The notes under the pieces were generated by a model. It had not been told where the DNA came from and did not search any database. It was given only the letters and a program-made list of their open reading frames with translations. From Metellina segmentata (taxonomy: Eukaryota > Arthropoda > Arachnida > Araneae > Tetragnathidae): DNA of 64,000 bases. Positions 39,253 to 50,372 of the stretch are shown piece after piece (positions within the stretch are counted from its first letter, which is position 1; each line of letters begins with the position of its first letter). The stretch lies in contig OX375879.1 in assembly GCA_947359465.1 (NCBI GenBank), positions 123,102,486 through 123,166,485 on the forward strand, read 5' to 3'. The translations under genes were made by a program, and so were the position numbers.

Positions 39253-40539
39253 TGAAAAAAGCGAGCCTTTTTCCTCGCCAAATTAAAACAAATCGTTGCT
39301 ATGATAAATTTGATATCTGGCAAATATATAAGTTAGTCAGAAAATGTAACCTTCCTTTCCGTGAAGGAGAATGAATGCTATCTATAAGCGATCTGAAAAT
39401 TACGAAATTTGTATGACCCACTTTTGATTGTATCGAATTTATTTATGAACCAATTTAAAAAGTAATTTTACCGTAAAAAGGAGTGTATTCCAAGCTTTCA
39501 CGTGGTATTTTCAAAATTTAAAACTAATAGTATTAAGCTACACACATGACAGTTTTAGTTTTGTGTATCGGAATTTAGTTTTGTGTACGATCTTCAAGTC
39601 CCGAAATTTTTATATGACTAACATATAATCGCATCAAAAATTTATTTATTTACCAATTTCCAAAATAATTGTACCATACGAAAGAGTACATTCTAAGGTT
39701 TTCAGTGATGCTTTCAAATTTAAAAAATAATAGTATAAACTTAGATATGATATGACAGTTAATAAAAATTGACGGAAATTTACCAATATTTCAAAATTTG
39801 TATGACCAACTTTTGATTGCATCGAATTTATTTGTTAACCCATTGCAAAAATAATTGTACCATAAGAAAGAGTATATTCTAAGGTTTTGTGCGATGTTTT
39901 TAAATTTAAAAACTGATAGTAATAAGCTATAGATATGACAGTTTACCAAAAAAAAAAACCCGAAAATGTACCGGTTTTTCCAGAATTTCAAAAAAAATAT
40001 TTCTAGGAACCAAAATGAAATTTCTAAAATAGCACGACGAGCTGCAAAAATTCACTTTTAGAAGCACTCTAAAAAATCACGACTGAAGACTGAAAATTTG
40101 TACGTCTTTTGCTCACTCGCGTTTGAAATTTCGCTTTTTCACTTAGACACTTAATAAATACTAAACTAATAGCCGCATCGTAAAAAAATCTTCTTTTTCG
40201 TGTTCCCTGTACGATTTTGAATAAACCATGTCAATTTCGTAATTTTCTGATCCGTACTTTCTTGTAAAACTGTCTTAAGAATCGAGCAAAAAAAGCGAGT
40301 ATTCAACCCTGCAACGGCGGCTGCGGCAACGTTTTTTAAAATATAAAGCGATAAAAAAAATTGTGATTTTTTTAAAATCAAGTGTTAATTAATGAATATG
40401 CATCAATATAATTAATTAATTTTTAATAATTAATAGATATTAACCATATTAATATAATAAATTTTAAATAATTAATAGGTGTTAATTGTATAATTATAAA
40501 TTAATTTATTAATCTTCCTCTTTTTACTGGGGTACAATC

Positions 40540-40600
40540 CAAACTTTTTGGGAGGACCCCCCCCCCCCCCCATTCAGCAACCGTAGTTACGCATACGGTG
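40540..40600. repeat. C-homopolymer with CATAGGCGTAAC-like reverse end
   Basis: A run of about 17 C followed by ATTCAGCAACCGTAGTTACG. This resembles the reverse of the CATAGGCGTAACCAGG ends near 34226 and 37045. Confidence 0.4.
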
Positions 40601-40789
40601 TTCACTGCTAGGAAACATTTAACATTTTTGAAAAAATAACTCTATTTTTTAATAACCTCCAAGCACCGAACAATCTTGAACTCCATTTCAACATTGCATT
40701 TCTTATGCACCCAATGTTTAAATGTAGGAATATTTAAGGACAAACTTAACTTCAAATCCGTTGAAGATGTATTCAATTGAAAAGTTGAA

Positions 40790-41275
40790 AATCATATTTT
40801 TAGGTATCAATCTAAACTAAAATTTTCCGCAGATTTCAAATCCGTTGAAATTTTTACTCTGTCTTTTACCGTCTTGGAAATAGAAAAAAGAACTTTGACT
40901 TCGTTAAAAGATTTATCGTGTGGATGGGAAATCAATCGAGCAAAATCAAAGCGGAAAAAAAAAAAAAAAAATCTTCTTTGCGTTTTGCGGATGAAAAAAA
41001 CTTGGCATGATTCCAAACCTTGGTCGCAGGAGTAGAAAAAGTTCTCCGCGTTTGAAACGCGATGGAAAATAAAACTATGAAATTCATTTAAAAATCTTCT
41101 GGATTGAATTTTAAAATTTCACCGCGACCCAAAAATTGCAAAAAATTCGGACTACCTGTGTGCCAAATCTCATTGCTGTAAGTGCCATATAATCGTCAGG
41201 ATTTTGCCTCCCCAAATTAAACAAACAGACAAACACTTCCTTTCATAATATTAGAGAAGATTTTAAAAGGAAGTA
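40790..41275 (-). mobile_element. Helitron-like family B, copy 4 (reverse)
   Basis: In reverse it carries the CAGATTTCAAATCC inner block and the GTGCCAAATCTCATTGCTGT / AGTGCCATA blocks of family B, ending at ACACTTCCTTTCATAATATT. Non-coding. Confidence 0.5.
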
Positions 41276-41809
41276 GGTTAACCCTTCCTTGCATAATAGT
41301 GGAAATTTCCATCATAACATTGAATGCTCAAAAATTATATAAAAGAACAAGTTACCTTTAAGTTGATCGTGTCTGGATACCTTTTTGATCGTGTCTGGAT
41401 ACCTTTTTAATGTCCATTGCATAAAAAAAAAACCATAGCTGTCAAAAATAAGCAAGTGTCACTATCAGTAAAACGAGCTTGAAGTTGTCATTCCGCTGTT
41501 TGTTGTAGTTGCAATAAACGTATGATTTCGTTTGTAATTTTGTTTTATTATATTTGAGTTTCTATTGCTAAAAAAGTGAAAATGAGTGGAAGAAAGGTTT
41601 GTAACATGTGTTTCTGTTATTTTTAGAGCAATTTCTGAAAAAGTTTGCGTTTAATTTAAAAAATACCACACGATACCATCATATTGTTTTTTGCTAAATT
41701 TATACTATAAATATCTACTAAGATTTTTTTAGCCATTTTTCCTTATTTTGAACATGAATTATATCACCTTGATTTATTTCACCAATAAAGAAAAAATCAT
41801 GCAAAGAAG
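41276..41809. other. Unclassified stretch
   Basis: No gene seen. A short tandem of TTGATCGTGTCTGGATACC (two units, 41362-41405) is present. Confidence 0.35.
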
Positions 41810-42020
41810 GGTTAAGGTGTTAGCCTCATGATAGGAAGGTTGCTGGTTCGAATCCGGGTCAGTGCATGGATGTTTGTAAGCGTATAGTGTAGAGGCGGCT
41901 GGTGCACCTTAAATCTATCGTGGCCAAAAGTCCTCACGTTGGGTTGGTGTGGAAGTTTGGAGTGTGGGGTGCCGGCTTATATGTTGCCTCGTCATCTAAC
42001 CGTGGTTGAAAATAACGTGG
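41810..42020 (+). mobile_element. SINE copy, 3' truncated
   Basis: It starts in the A box (GTTAAGGTGTTAGCCTC), has the B box GCTGGTTCGAATCCGGGT and the central block, and stops after GTCATCTAACCGTGGTTG. The 3' third and tail are lost. Confidence 0.8.
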
Positions 42021-42061
42021 CGATACACCGAATGGTTTAGGCTGGGATGGTGGTAACTTGT

Positions 42062-42410
42062 TGAATATTACATTATAAAAGGAAGTGTTTTCGTTTGTTT
42101 TCTGCACGCAAAATCCTGACAAATCTATGGCGCCTACAGTAAAAGGATTTGGCACACAGGTAGTGCAAAGTTTTTGTAATTTTTGTGTGGCGATGATTTT
42201 TTTAAATTCAATCTAGAACATTTTAAAATGAATTTAATTATTATTGTTTTTTTCTTAAATGCCAACTGCATAAAGATATGACATATTCTAAATTTAATTT
42301 TTTACGCTTCCATTTGATTCTCCGAGGAACGATTTCCAGCCGATGAACAAAACAAATAAAAAGTTTAAAATGGAGTTTATGAAGTTCTTTTTCTATCTCC
42401 TAGATCAGGG
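42062..42410 (+). mobile_element. Helitron-like family B, copy 5
   Basis: It begins ATTATAAAAGGAAGTGTTTT, with CAAATCTATGGCGCCTACAG and GATTTGGCACACAGGTAGTG, then AT-rich sequence. It directly follows the truncated SINE and precedes a hAT 5' end. Confidence 0.5.
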
Positions 42411-42415
42411 ATGGC

Positions 42416-43828
42416 GAACCTATGACACGTGGGTCAGACACTGACCCACGCAGGCTTTTTAAGTAACCCACGCGTTGATTTTTATAAACTTATCATCATT
42501 TCAACACATACATAAAGAATTTTAATTATTTTTCGAACCCCTTTTTTAAAAAACATGAAGAAAATATCAGTGTTAATAAAAAACTTAAAAATGAAAAAAA
42601 AATGCATAAATGATTTTTGTAAAATGTTTTAGATTTGTTAATTACACATAATGCTGTTAAGATTAATATGAATGCCGATGGAGTAGAATATGTAAATTTA
42701 TAAAAACCGATTGAGAATAAACAGATGTGGTAAATAATAATAATAAAGACAAATTTATCAAGTCCCTGTTCACATGAAGCACGTAAAACCACTAAAATGC
42801 GTGTTGGGCGAGGCTAGAGAGGTTCCGTTCTTCAAGGTCGCAACGATAGTAACTTGAATTAGAGGAATAAAAAAACATAATAAACGACAATTTTCACAAT
42901 TATTAGAGGAAGTAGAGTGCCAGAATTCAGTGATTTTGACATAGAACAATGTTCGATGCCTCAATTCCGGTCAAGTTCTTAATTGGTTTTTTGTATTAGA
43001 AGAAATTAAGCTCTTTTTGAACGAAAAAAAACCCAATAATTTTGACAAATTTTGAAATATATGTTGGTTAAATGATTTTATGTTTTTATGCGACACCACC
43101 CAGCATTTTGATGAACTGAATATAAAACTTCGAGGAAATATGGACAAATTTTTTTAATGATGTTTGAGAATATTAGGATATTTGTGACGAAACTTGACAT
43201 CTTTACTAGGGATTTGGAAATGAAAATACTGAAACATTTTCCTCAATTACAAAAATATTTTCAAAACACAATATCAATGGAAATTACTCCTGACGTTCAA
43301 GAAAATGAAATCCAAAAATATTTAATGTTTATACAGTAAATAAATCAAGCCTTTGAGGATAGATTTAATCAATTTAAAATTATGAAAAATACATTTCACT
43401 TTATTTTATATCCATACAAAAGAGAATTCGAAACAATGAAGGTAAACGAATTTAAATGGCAAGGTATCCATGATTTAGAAATGGAATTAGGTGAATTTCA
43501 AATCAGCATTGCTTGGAAAAATAAAGTTGTTAACCTTATTTCCGAAGTAGAAGGGAAAGTGTCTAAAATTAGAGCAAATTAGAATGATCCCACACTAATA
43601 TTATATCAAACGTATGGGAATCTTTACCAAATAATTTTATATCAATGAAAAAACTTGCTTATGCTCTTTTAACGATTTTTTGGATCCACATATTCATGTG
43701 AAAAATTGTTTTCTTCGAAGAATTTTGTAGTTCACCAATAGAAATAAACTCGGAAATGAATTGACTGCAAAATGGCGTTAAACTAATGAATACTGAATAT
43801 GAACCTAATATTAAAAAATTATCTGACA
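42416..43828 (+). pseudogene. hAT transposon remnant, transposase C-terminal region (ZBED5/SCAND3-like)
   Basis: A hAT-like left terminus CAGGGATGGCGAACCTATGA starts at 42416. From about 43085 the plus strand encodes, across several stops, LNIKLRG, an FPQLQKYF segment, AFEDRFNQFK, HDLEMELGEFQ and FFGSTYSCEKLFSSKNF. This is the order of the C-terminal half of hAT transposases of the ZBED5/FAM200/SCAND3 type, whose last block is the dimerisation motif. The zinc finger and N-terminal catalytic part are not recognisable. The right terminus is not found; the coding ends at a TA microsatellite. It could also be a domesticated-gene copy, but the many stops argue for a dead transposon. Confidence 0.75.
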
Positions 43829-43832
43829 CAAA

Positions 43833-43833
<1 letters not shown>

Positions 43834-43893
<60 letters not shown>
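43834..43893. repeat. (TA)n microsatellite
   Basis: About 30 TA units with no interruption, directly after the hAT transposase remnant. Confidence 0.95.
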
Positions 43894-43898
<5 letters not shown>

Positions 43899-44508
43899 AC
43901 AACATACAATATACAAAATAACATAACACACACAAAATGCAAAATACCCGTTTTCATTCTTTAAAAATATTTTTGAAAGATTTATTAATATCAACACCTA
44001 CACAACACATGAATAATTATTTTTCGTAATTTACCCAGAGCCATGGGAATTACTTTTCAATTTTATTTTTATTTTTTTACTTTTTATGAATATATTTTTG
44101 ATAAGGGGCTGGGGATTTTCATATTATTATTATTATTTTTGGACTTGTTGCATCGGAGGTATGATGTTAGCATATAAGTTAGACTGTGTAATTGATGGCA
44201 TTTGGTGGCAATTTTTAGGCTTGTTGTTGATGATATCCCAGCTGCGGCTTCGGGTTTCATTTCGTTCTATTCCTGCTATGTTTTGGTATTTTGTTCTGTT
44301 TTTGTTTTACTTGATTTTTGGTGGTGTTTGGGGGAGTGTATGAGCAATTTTTTCAGCCTAATGCTGCTCATATGTAGAAAACACCATTTTATGTTGTTTG
44401 GGTCAGGCTCCTCCCTGATGACGCCCTGATCCACCAACATTTCTTCATTTTTTATTATTTTTTAAGACTTTTGTTACATTTTTTTTTTTAGAAATTCTTG
44501 TGTTCTTG

Positions 44509-44512
<4 letters not shown>
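43894..44512. other. Unclassified stretch
   Basis: No recognised gene. T-rich and GT-rich plus strand (44040-44440). Short open stretches here have low complexity and match nothing I know. Confidence 0.35.

Positions 44513-44540
<28 letters not shown>
44513..44540. repeat. (TA)n microsatellite
   Basis: About 14 TA units abutting the left end of the second Tc1 relic. It probably grew from its TA target. Confidence 0.9.
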
Positions 44541-44543
<3 letters not shown>

Positions 44544-44649
44544 TCGGTATATATACAAGAAGGAGTTGTCCGACGGAGACTAATATTGATGGAAAGGTAA
44601 ATTATGTACAGAATAGAAAATTATTAAAATTTCAGAACAATTGAATGAT

Positions 44650-45936
44650 TTATTTCAGAGTTACAGTAACGAGCTCAATAAGGTGTTGACCCGCCTCTAG
44701 CCTGGATGCAAGCTGCCACACGGCGTGGCACATAAACCGATAAAGCTCCCGGATGGTCTCCTGCGGTATTTCTTGCCAAATTTGCTCCAATTGTTGGAAT
44801 ACGTCATCAACATTCCCTACTGGATGCAGTCGCCTTCCCATCATATCCCAGACATGCTCGATGGGAGAGAGATCTAATGATCTGGCTGGCCAAGGAAGTG
44901 TTTGACAAGCTTGAAGACAGTTTATAGCAACACGTGCCGTATGTGATCTGGCATTGTCTTGCTGAAAAATAAGCCCAGGGTACTGCGAAAGGAACGGTAG
45001 CAAAACAGGTCTCAGAATGTCGTCAATGTACCTCTGTGCAGTAAGTGTACCTCTAATGACGATTATAGGGGTCCGGCTATCAAGGGAAATGGCACCCCAG
45101 ACCATAACTGTTAAAATAACTAGTATTTCTGAAGTATCGAGCATAAATAACTTTATTTTATTTTATTCTAACATTTGTCCAATTTGGCATCACCTTTGTA
45201 TTTCCTGTTAATAACTTCAACTTCAACCTTTTTTTGGTTGTTAATGTTCCTAACCGCTGATTTTTGATTTGTAATGTATATTGTGATTTTCCTTCATACT
45301 AAAAAATAAACCCACTCAAATTACTTCAATATTTTGCTTGCATATTTACAATTATAATTCCTTGTTGAGGGCCCGTGTGGCGTGCAATAGTGAAAGCAGT
45401 ATCGGCACGCTGCCCTGGGCGTCTCCAGACACGTCTTCGATGATCGTCAGGACACAGTTGGAAGCGGGATTCGTCGCTAAAGAACGTCCCCAGTCAGAAT
45501 CATTCCAGCCTGATCGAGCCAAGCACCACTGTAATCTGGCTCGACAGTGTGCAGGCGTGAGTGACAGGTGGCGTAACGGTCGGTACGAGCGTAGATTTCG
45601 CTCTCTCAGCCGTCTGTGAATGGTCATGGTGGACACTCGTGTGTGGGTCGAACAACTGATGGTTGATAGCGATGAAACAGGCGCTGTGACAGATGATCTG
45701 ACAATCACTCTGTCCTCGCGATCTGTTGTGGCCCTACGTCGACCGCTACCATCATGACGCTGAAATCTGCCATTGTCCACCCACTCTTGCCAGCATCTTT
45801 TAATCGCCGCATCGCTTCCACTCACATGACGAACGATTCTCCGATTTGCCCAACCTGCCTCTTTCAATCCATTGATACGACCTCTTTCAAACTCTGAAAG
45901 TTGCTCGTAATGAGCTCGAATCCTGCGGCGAGGCAT
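44650..45936 (-). pseudogene. Tc1-like transposase, frameshifted and split by an insertion
   Basis: Minus-strand start MPRRRIRAHYEQLSEFERGR, with helix-turn-helix segments to about residue 150. A frameshift near 45480 precedes FSDES, which carries the first catalytic Asp. After HTGPQQG the coding is interrupted by 45108-45353, then resumes VMVWGAISLDSRTP, with FQQDNARSH (second Asp) and LSPIEHVW (Glu). The last residues are out of frame. It is a full-length but dead DD34E transposase, of a different subfamily from the one at 23973. Such sequences are, to my memory, abundant in spider genomes. Confidence 0.9.
45108..45353. repeat. 246-bp insertion within the Tc1 transposase
   Basis: The insert separates codons that are adjacent in homologues (QQGI and MVWG). 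ATAA lies on both sides (45104-45107 and 45354-45357), a possible 4-bp duplication. AT-rich, no TIRs, no coding. Identity unknown. Confidence 0.6.
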
Positions 45937-46191
45937 TTTTTCAGTCGTTGAGAGGTATCCTAAATCGCAATGCAGCAGAAATTTTTAACAACAGCTCAAG
46001 AACAACTCCTTATATACATCTGCTGGATGCGCAGTTCCGATGCGCTGGAGATCGCACTATTCATTCATTGGACACCAAATTTTAATCATTTGCATATTTG
46101 GTCAAAACATTTTTGCATACGAAATTTCAAAGCAATCGGATGATTCCTTCTTGGTGCGTCAATTTTTTTTGTTATTGAGTGTATATTACAC

Positions 46192-47108
46192 CAGGCCTCG
46201 AAATAGATTTTTTAATACAGGTGCACAAGGTGCACCTAAGTTTTTAAATTAGGTGCACATTTAAAAAAACGTAATGTAAGACCATTAATGTAATGTAAAC
46301 TACTTTATTAGTTGGGTATGTTTAGATATGTTACTAGTATATAGTAAATAAAAATATTTAAACATTTTTTTATCTGCGAAATTATTACTTACAGTCATTT
46401 ACTTACTATTCAGTCATCATCAGATATTGGTGGGCAATCAGAAACGTCAATGTTTATGGCAGATCTTTACCCATAAGATTTAGTGTCCATCCTTCTTTTT
46501 GTATCTTTCCTTCATTACAACATAGCATTTTCTGGATTAAAGTTTTTGCATAGTGTGTATATAGGAATTTTAATTACTTCCTTTAGAGCGAGAGAGATCG
46601 ATACTAATATTTTGTTCAGGTATCAAAATAACATAAAATACGTTTCATCCGATTTTTTTTAACGACAGGTGCACTGCGTGCACCTAGAGGGAAAAGATTA
46701 GGTGCACAATTTTATTTTCAGGTGCATAGTGCTAATGGTAATGGTAATTTTAGTTAACGTCGTACTAGAGCAACACAACGGGCTATTGACGACGGTCCGG
46801 GATCAGTCCCTTAAGGGAAAGATCCGAGGACAACACCTCGTAATTTTTAACCACGGTCAGATGACGAAGCAACACCTGAGCTGGCACCCCACTCTCCAAA
46901 CTTCCACGCCAACCCAACGTGAGGACTTTCGGCCACGACAGATTTAAGGTGCACCAGCCGCCTCTACACCATACGCTTACAAACATCCATGCCCGCACCC
47001 GGATTCGAACCAGGAAACTTCCAATCTAGAGGCTAACACCTTAACCACTATACCGGTTGGTCGGCTGGGTGCATAGTGCACCTGTGCACCCGGGTATTTC
47101 GAGCCCTG
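46192..47108. mobile_element. hAT MITE with 8-bp target duplication, interrupted by a SINE
   Basis: Termini CAGGCCTCGAAATA (left) and, in reverse, CAGGGCTCGAAATA (right) are flanked by a perfect 8-bp repeat TATTACAC (46184-46191 and 47109-47116). Next to both ends lie runs of GGTGCAC motifs. Without the SINE at 46733-47067 the element is about 570 bp. No transposase. Confidence 0.85.
46733..47067 (-). mobile_element. Full-length tRNA-derived SINE, family A
   Basis: Minus strand: head GCCGACCAACCGGTATAGTG with A box, B box TGGTTCGAATCCGGG, a central conserved block, and a tail of TTACCA units. A 12-bp target duplication GGTGCATAGTGC flanks it (46721-46732 and 47068-47079). It is inserted inside the hAT MITE. 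Confidence 0.92.
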
Positions 47109-47125
47109 TATTACACGTATTTAGC

Positions 47126-49490
47126 CTGATCATGCAAGATCGATCTTCTAACGCTGATAGAAAAATTAGAACTAATAGCTTCGGAAGGAACCAAAATTCC
47201 GAAGCTTATAAAACTAATAACGAAAGCCGATGAATACAATGAGGAATTAGTAAAAACGCATTTAAAAAGGATTGTTTCTGAACGAGAAACAAGGGAAAGG
47301 GACGAGTAAGCTGAACGCGAAAGGGAAGCTAAAGAAACGAAAAGAAAACAGAACGCGAATTTCAGTTGAAGAAGTTACAACTAGAAAACAAAAGTACTGG
47401 AAGTTCCGATTTTATTTCGCCATTTAAAACTGACTTTTCAAAACTAATGACACGTTTCGACGGAAACTGTGATTCAAGCATGTATTTAGCTTTGTTTGAA
47501 AAACAAATTAAGAGCATAGAAATATCTAAAGAAAATTGGGTCTCTTTCCTTGTGAGTCTTTTACCATTGGATATCGCAAATTTAATTGCAAGAAAACCTG
47601 ATCCGCTCGCAAATGATTATGATAACGTGAAAAAAATCAAACTGAATTGATTTAAACTAATATCTTGGCGTGATTTCGCCTATGAGTTGGACAATTGCTT
47701 CGAAGAATGGATTGTGGGTCTTAATATCTTTAAATATGAAGAATTGAAAGATTTCATCTTGGCGGATTAAATTAAAAGGAAATTACCGTTTGAAATGCGC
47801 GAGCATTTTGTTGATAAATTAAGAAAATTGATTAAAGTAGCCGAATTAGTGAATAAACTGGATGAGTACGAGGCGGCACTATTCTATCTTAAAAGACCAT
47901 TAGCTAGAGATTTGAAATCAGCCGAAACACAAAGTCATCAGCGCTCCAAGAAATTCAATGATAAACCGTCGATCGTCCGTGCTCACCAAAGTGTTACTAA
48001 CCAATATATTAAAAGTTTTTCATGTAATGAAATTGGTCACAGAATTTCTGAGTGTCCAAATAAGAATAAAGGAATTAAATGTTTAAAGTGTAATGAATAT
48101 GGACACCGTAAATTCGAATGTAATAAAGGTGTAAAAACTGATATAAATGAAGAAAAGAAAGTTTTAATTAATATGTCCAGTAATCATCAAAAGAAGTTGT
48201 ATAAATGTCTTAAAATTTTGAGCAAATATGTTGATGCTTTAATTGATACGGGATCAGATTTATCTATTTTGAAATATGATTTTTATATGCAAATTGGTGC
48301 ACCAGAGTTACCCCTTGCGACATCATGTCAAATGGTATTGGAAATCAAAGTGTAAAATCACTTGGTTACTTCTGTGCTGAAATTACTATTGACAATTTTA
48401 ATATTCTCATCGAGTTTGTTGTTATTGAAAACTTATGTTGTAATATTGTGATTGGGTATGGACGTAATTAACAAGCTTAATATTTCAATGATTTCAGGAA
48501 ATGATTTAAGGATTTTGAGCTTTCGAAAAAATTTTATTAATCTCACATTGACATTTTTTTTTTACTCTTCCCATCCTTATCACCCAAACTCCCAAATCAT
48601 CACGACAGCTCATGCATTTTGCCACTCTTTTCGGTACTGATTGCTCGCCCCTCCTCATTGTACCCTCCCCCTTTGGAACGTGAATTGGACTCCTAATTGT
48701 ATCAATTATTAAATTCTATCGTCTATCTAAATTTTTTCCTTTTCCATAGTGCATTGTCACTACCTTTAACTTTCTTCCCTCATTTTTAAGTTTGCAATCA
48801 ATAAATTCTTCATTAATTCTGATGCGGAGGTTCGCAGTTCTCTGCAAGGTACTCCGTAATTGATACGTCCGTTCCGTTCCGTTCTTTCACACTCACACTT
48901 CGGAAGTGAAAGAGTCGAAAAAAATAAAAGCTAAGCGTTTTGAGGAACCTTATTCAGGAAGTAAAAGAATAAAAACAAAAACGAGTTGCCGATATGGCGC
49001 CACTGTTTTGGAATCCGCAAGTAATGAAAAGCAGATGTTCAGTATCCCCTCCCCCTTTTCTCTCCCTTTTCAAAGAAGAAAACAGGTGTGAACTATTGGC
49101 GACTGCCATTAATATTCCAATGATAGGCGTTGCGTGTGTACAGGATGTTAAGAGAAAATGATTTGAATTTTAATCCTACATCCGAATTGCCAATTTACTT
49201 GATGGATGAAATTGAATTGCAACATTTTTTCAGATCCTAAAATAAGAAACGAGTTAGATATTTTGATTAGAGAATATAAGCAGCATAAAATTAATGACAC
49301 AGAAGTAAAAATGACTTTAATTTTAACTGATGATGTACCGATTTGTCAGAGACAGCACCGAATGTCTTTAAAAGAACAGAAAATAGTTGAGGAACAAATG
49401 ACGTCACGCCGAGTGGATCTCTTCGCAATTGGAATTTCGCCGTATTTGACTATGACGAGGCCACAGAGGACGGATTACGCTTTTATGTGA
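47126..49490 (+). pseudogene. Decayed gypsy gag-protease with start of pol
   Basis: The plus strand reads, across stops and frame changes: a charged gag N-terminus (47126-47360, ending in a Glu/Arg-rich coiled coil); gag core FSKLMTRFDGNCDSSMYLAL and SLLPLDIANLIARK (47440-47610); a frame change near 47650; a zinc-knuckle region with CLKCNEYGHRKFEC (complete CX2CX4HX4C) and a damaged one (SCNEIGHRISEC); the protease motif ALIDTGSDLSIL (48237-48272); then IVIG and MDVINKLN in shifted frames. The pol linker LILTDDVPICQRQHRMSLKE appears at 49317-49376, and the element breaks off near 49405. Region 48540-49140 between them has no homology I recognise and may be an insertion. This is a different gypsy lineage from the two others in the window. 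Confidence 0.8.
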
Positions 49491-49820
49491 ATTTTAAAAT
49501 TTAAGCGTGGTATAGCGGTTTTGAAAAGTAAGACGTATTCTATGTCAAAAATCAATTCAATAATCTGTTGATGAGTATGTTGAGAAAATAGAGTATGGAT
49601 TGAAGTGGAAAGTTATTGGAATAAACGATGAACTGTAATGATGAATTTTTTATTGAAAGCTCAAAATTCCACTGGAATGGCATGTTCTGGGGATACTATA
49701 ACACTTGTTCTATACTGTTCATAGAGAAAGCTTCATTTTCTTATGTTATGTATAAATCATTTTTGTGTGCTAGGAATATACCTATGAAAGCCTTGTTGTC
49801 ATGATAAGCGCACGCGCACT
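49491..49820. other. Unclassified stretch
   Basis: No recognised gene or repeat between the gypsy gag remnant and the piggyBac-like end. Confidence 0.35.
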
Positions 49821-50372
49821 TTAACCCATTAACGACTGACGTTGCGTTTTCGCAACATTAGTGAAAACATTTTTTTTCTTATTCTGTATTGCGTTTTGTT
49901 TTACATAATTTTTTTGTTTATTATAGAAAAAGCTTCAATGTCTCCAGGGAAAAAAAGATTGTTTTTTTCTCAATGCAAGTTTTTATAAAATAAATTTCTA
50001 AAATTGTCTTTTTTTTGCGATTTATTTACTCTATTTTTGAAAAAATCTCACATATGGCAGAACAATTCAAAGGACTTCATGAAGAGATGATTATGTTTTA
50101 GAAACATAAATCTGCAAAATGGCATAAAAAAATGCTACTATTTTGTCTTTGTTTGTATAAATATGCATTTTTGGAAATGTTGCGAAAACGCAGCGTCAGT
50201 CCAAAGCAGTGTCTTTATGAACATTTGTCCGAAACTAACCGATGTTGAAAGAAAACGGTTTTTAACTGTGAATGAAGCATTAGAATATATGAAAGAGTTA
50301 GATCATGAAGATGTTTATGAATTTTCATCAGATGAAGACTGTCAAGGTCAAGCAGATACAGTAGTGATATAA
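49821..50372 (+). mobile_element. piggyBac-like 5' end with subterminal inverted repeat and transposase N-terminus
   Basis: It starts with TTAACCCATTAACGACTGAC. A 26-bp segment (49834-49859) is matched in reverse at 50176-50201 with one mismatch, and each half contains a hairpin GTTGCGTTTTCGCAAC or its near copy. Beyond it, 50218-50372 encodes NICPKLTDVERKRFLTVNEA, then LEYMKEL and an acidic tail, like the N-terminus of piggyBac transposases. It ends at TAA 50370-50372 without the catalytic domain, so it is a deleted copy. The right end was not located. Confidence 0.6.

Larger units (their letters stand above)
38119..40330 (-). mobile_element. Helitron-like element with tandem units, split by a nested transposon
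   Basis: The left edge CTAGGGGGTTCCGCCC, with CGCGAACCCCCGGG close by, is a hairpin-plus-CTAG end on the minus strand. After a terminal segment (38200-38370) and the nested element 38372-39252 come about three units of roughly 180-200 bp (39410-39950) with ATCGAATTTATTT and ATGACAGTTTA blocks, then the terminal segment again (40020-40330). Same family as 19409-20290. No protein. Confidence 0.5.
44557..46183 (-). mobile_element. Second Tc1-family transposon relic
   Basis: Subterminal inverted segments AAGAAGGAGTTGTCCGA (left, 44557-44573) and, in reverse at the right, AAGAAGGAATCATCCGA mark the ends. The right end runs to a TA near 46183. The outer left TIR is lost into the TA microsatellite. 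It carries the interrupted transposase at 44650-45936 and a 246-bp foreign insert. Confidence 0.65.

Noticed and set aside
40380..40510. TTAATTAATTTTTAATAATT-rich block as a satellite
   Set aside because: It is low-complexity AT sequence with no fixed period.
43659..43997. Open stretch with a long Tyr-Ile repeat on the minus strand
   Set aside because: It is a read-through of the (TA)n microsatellite, with no recognised protein.
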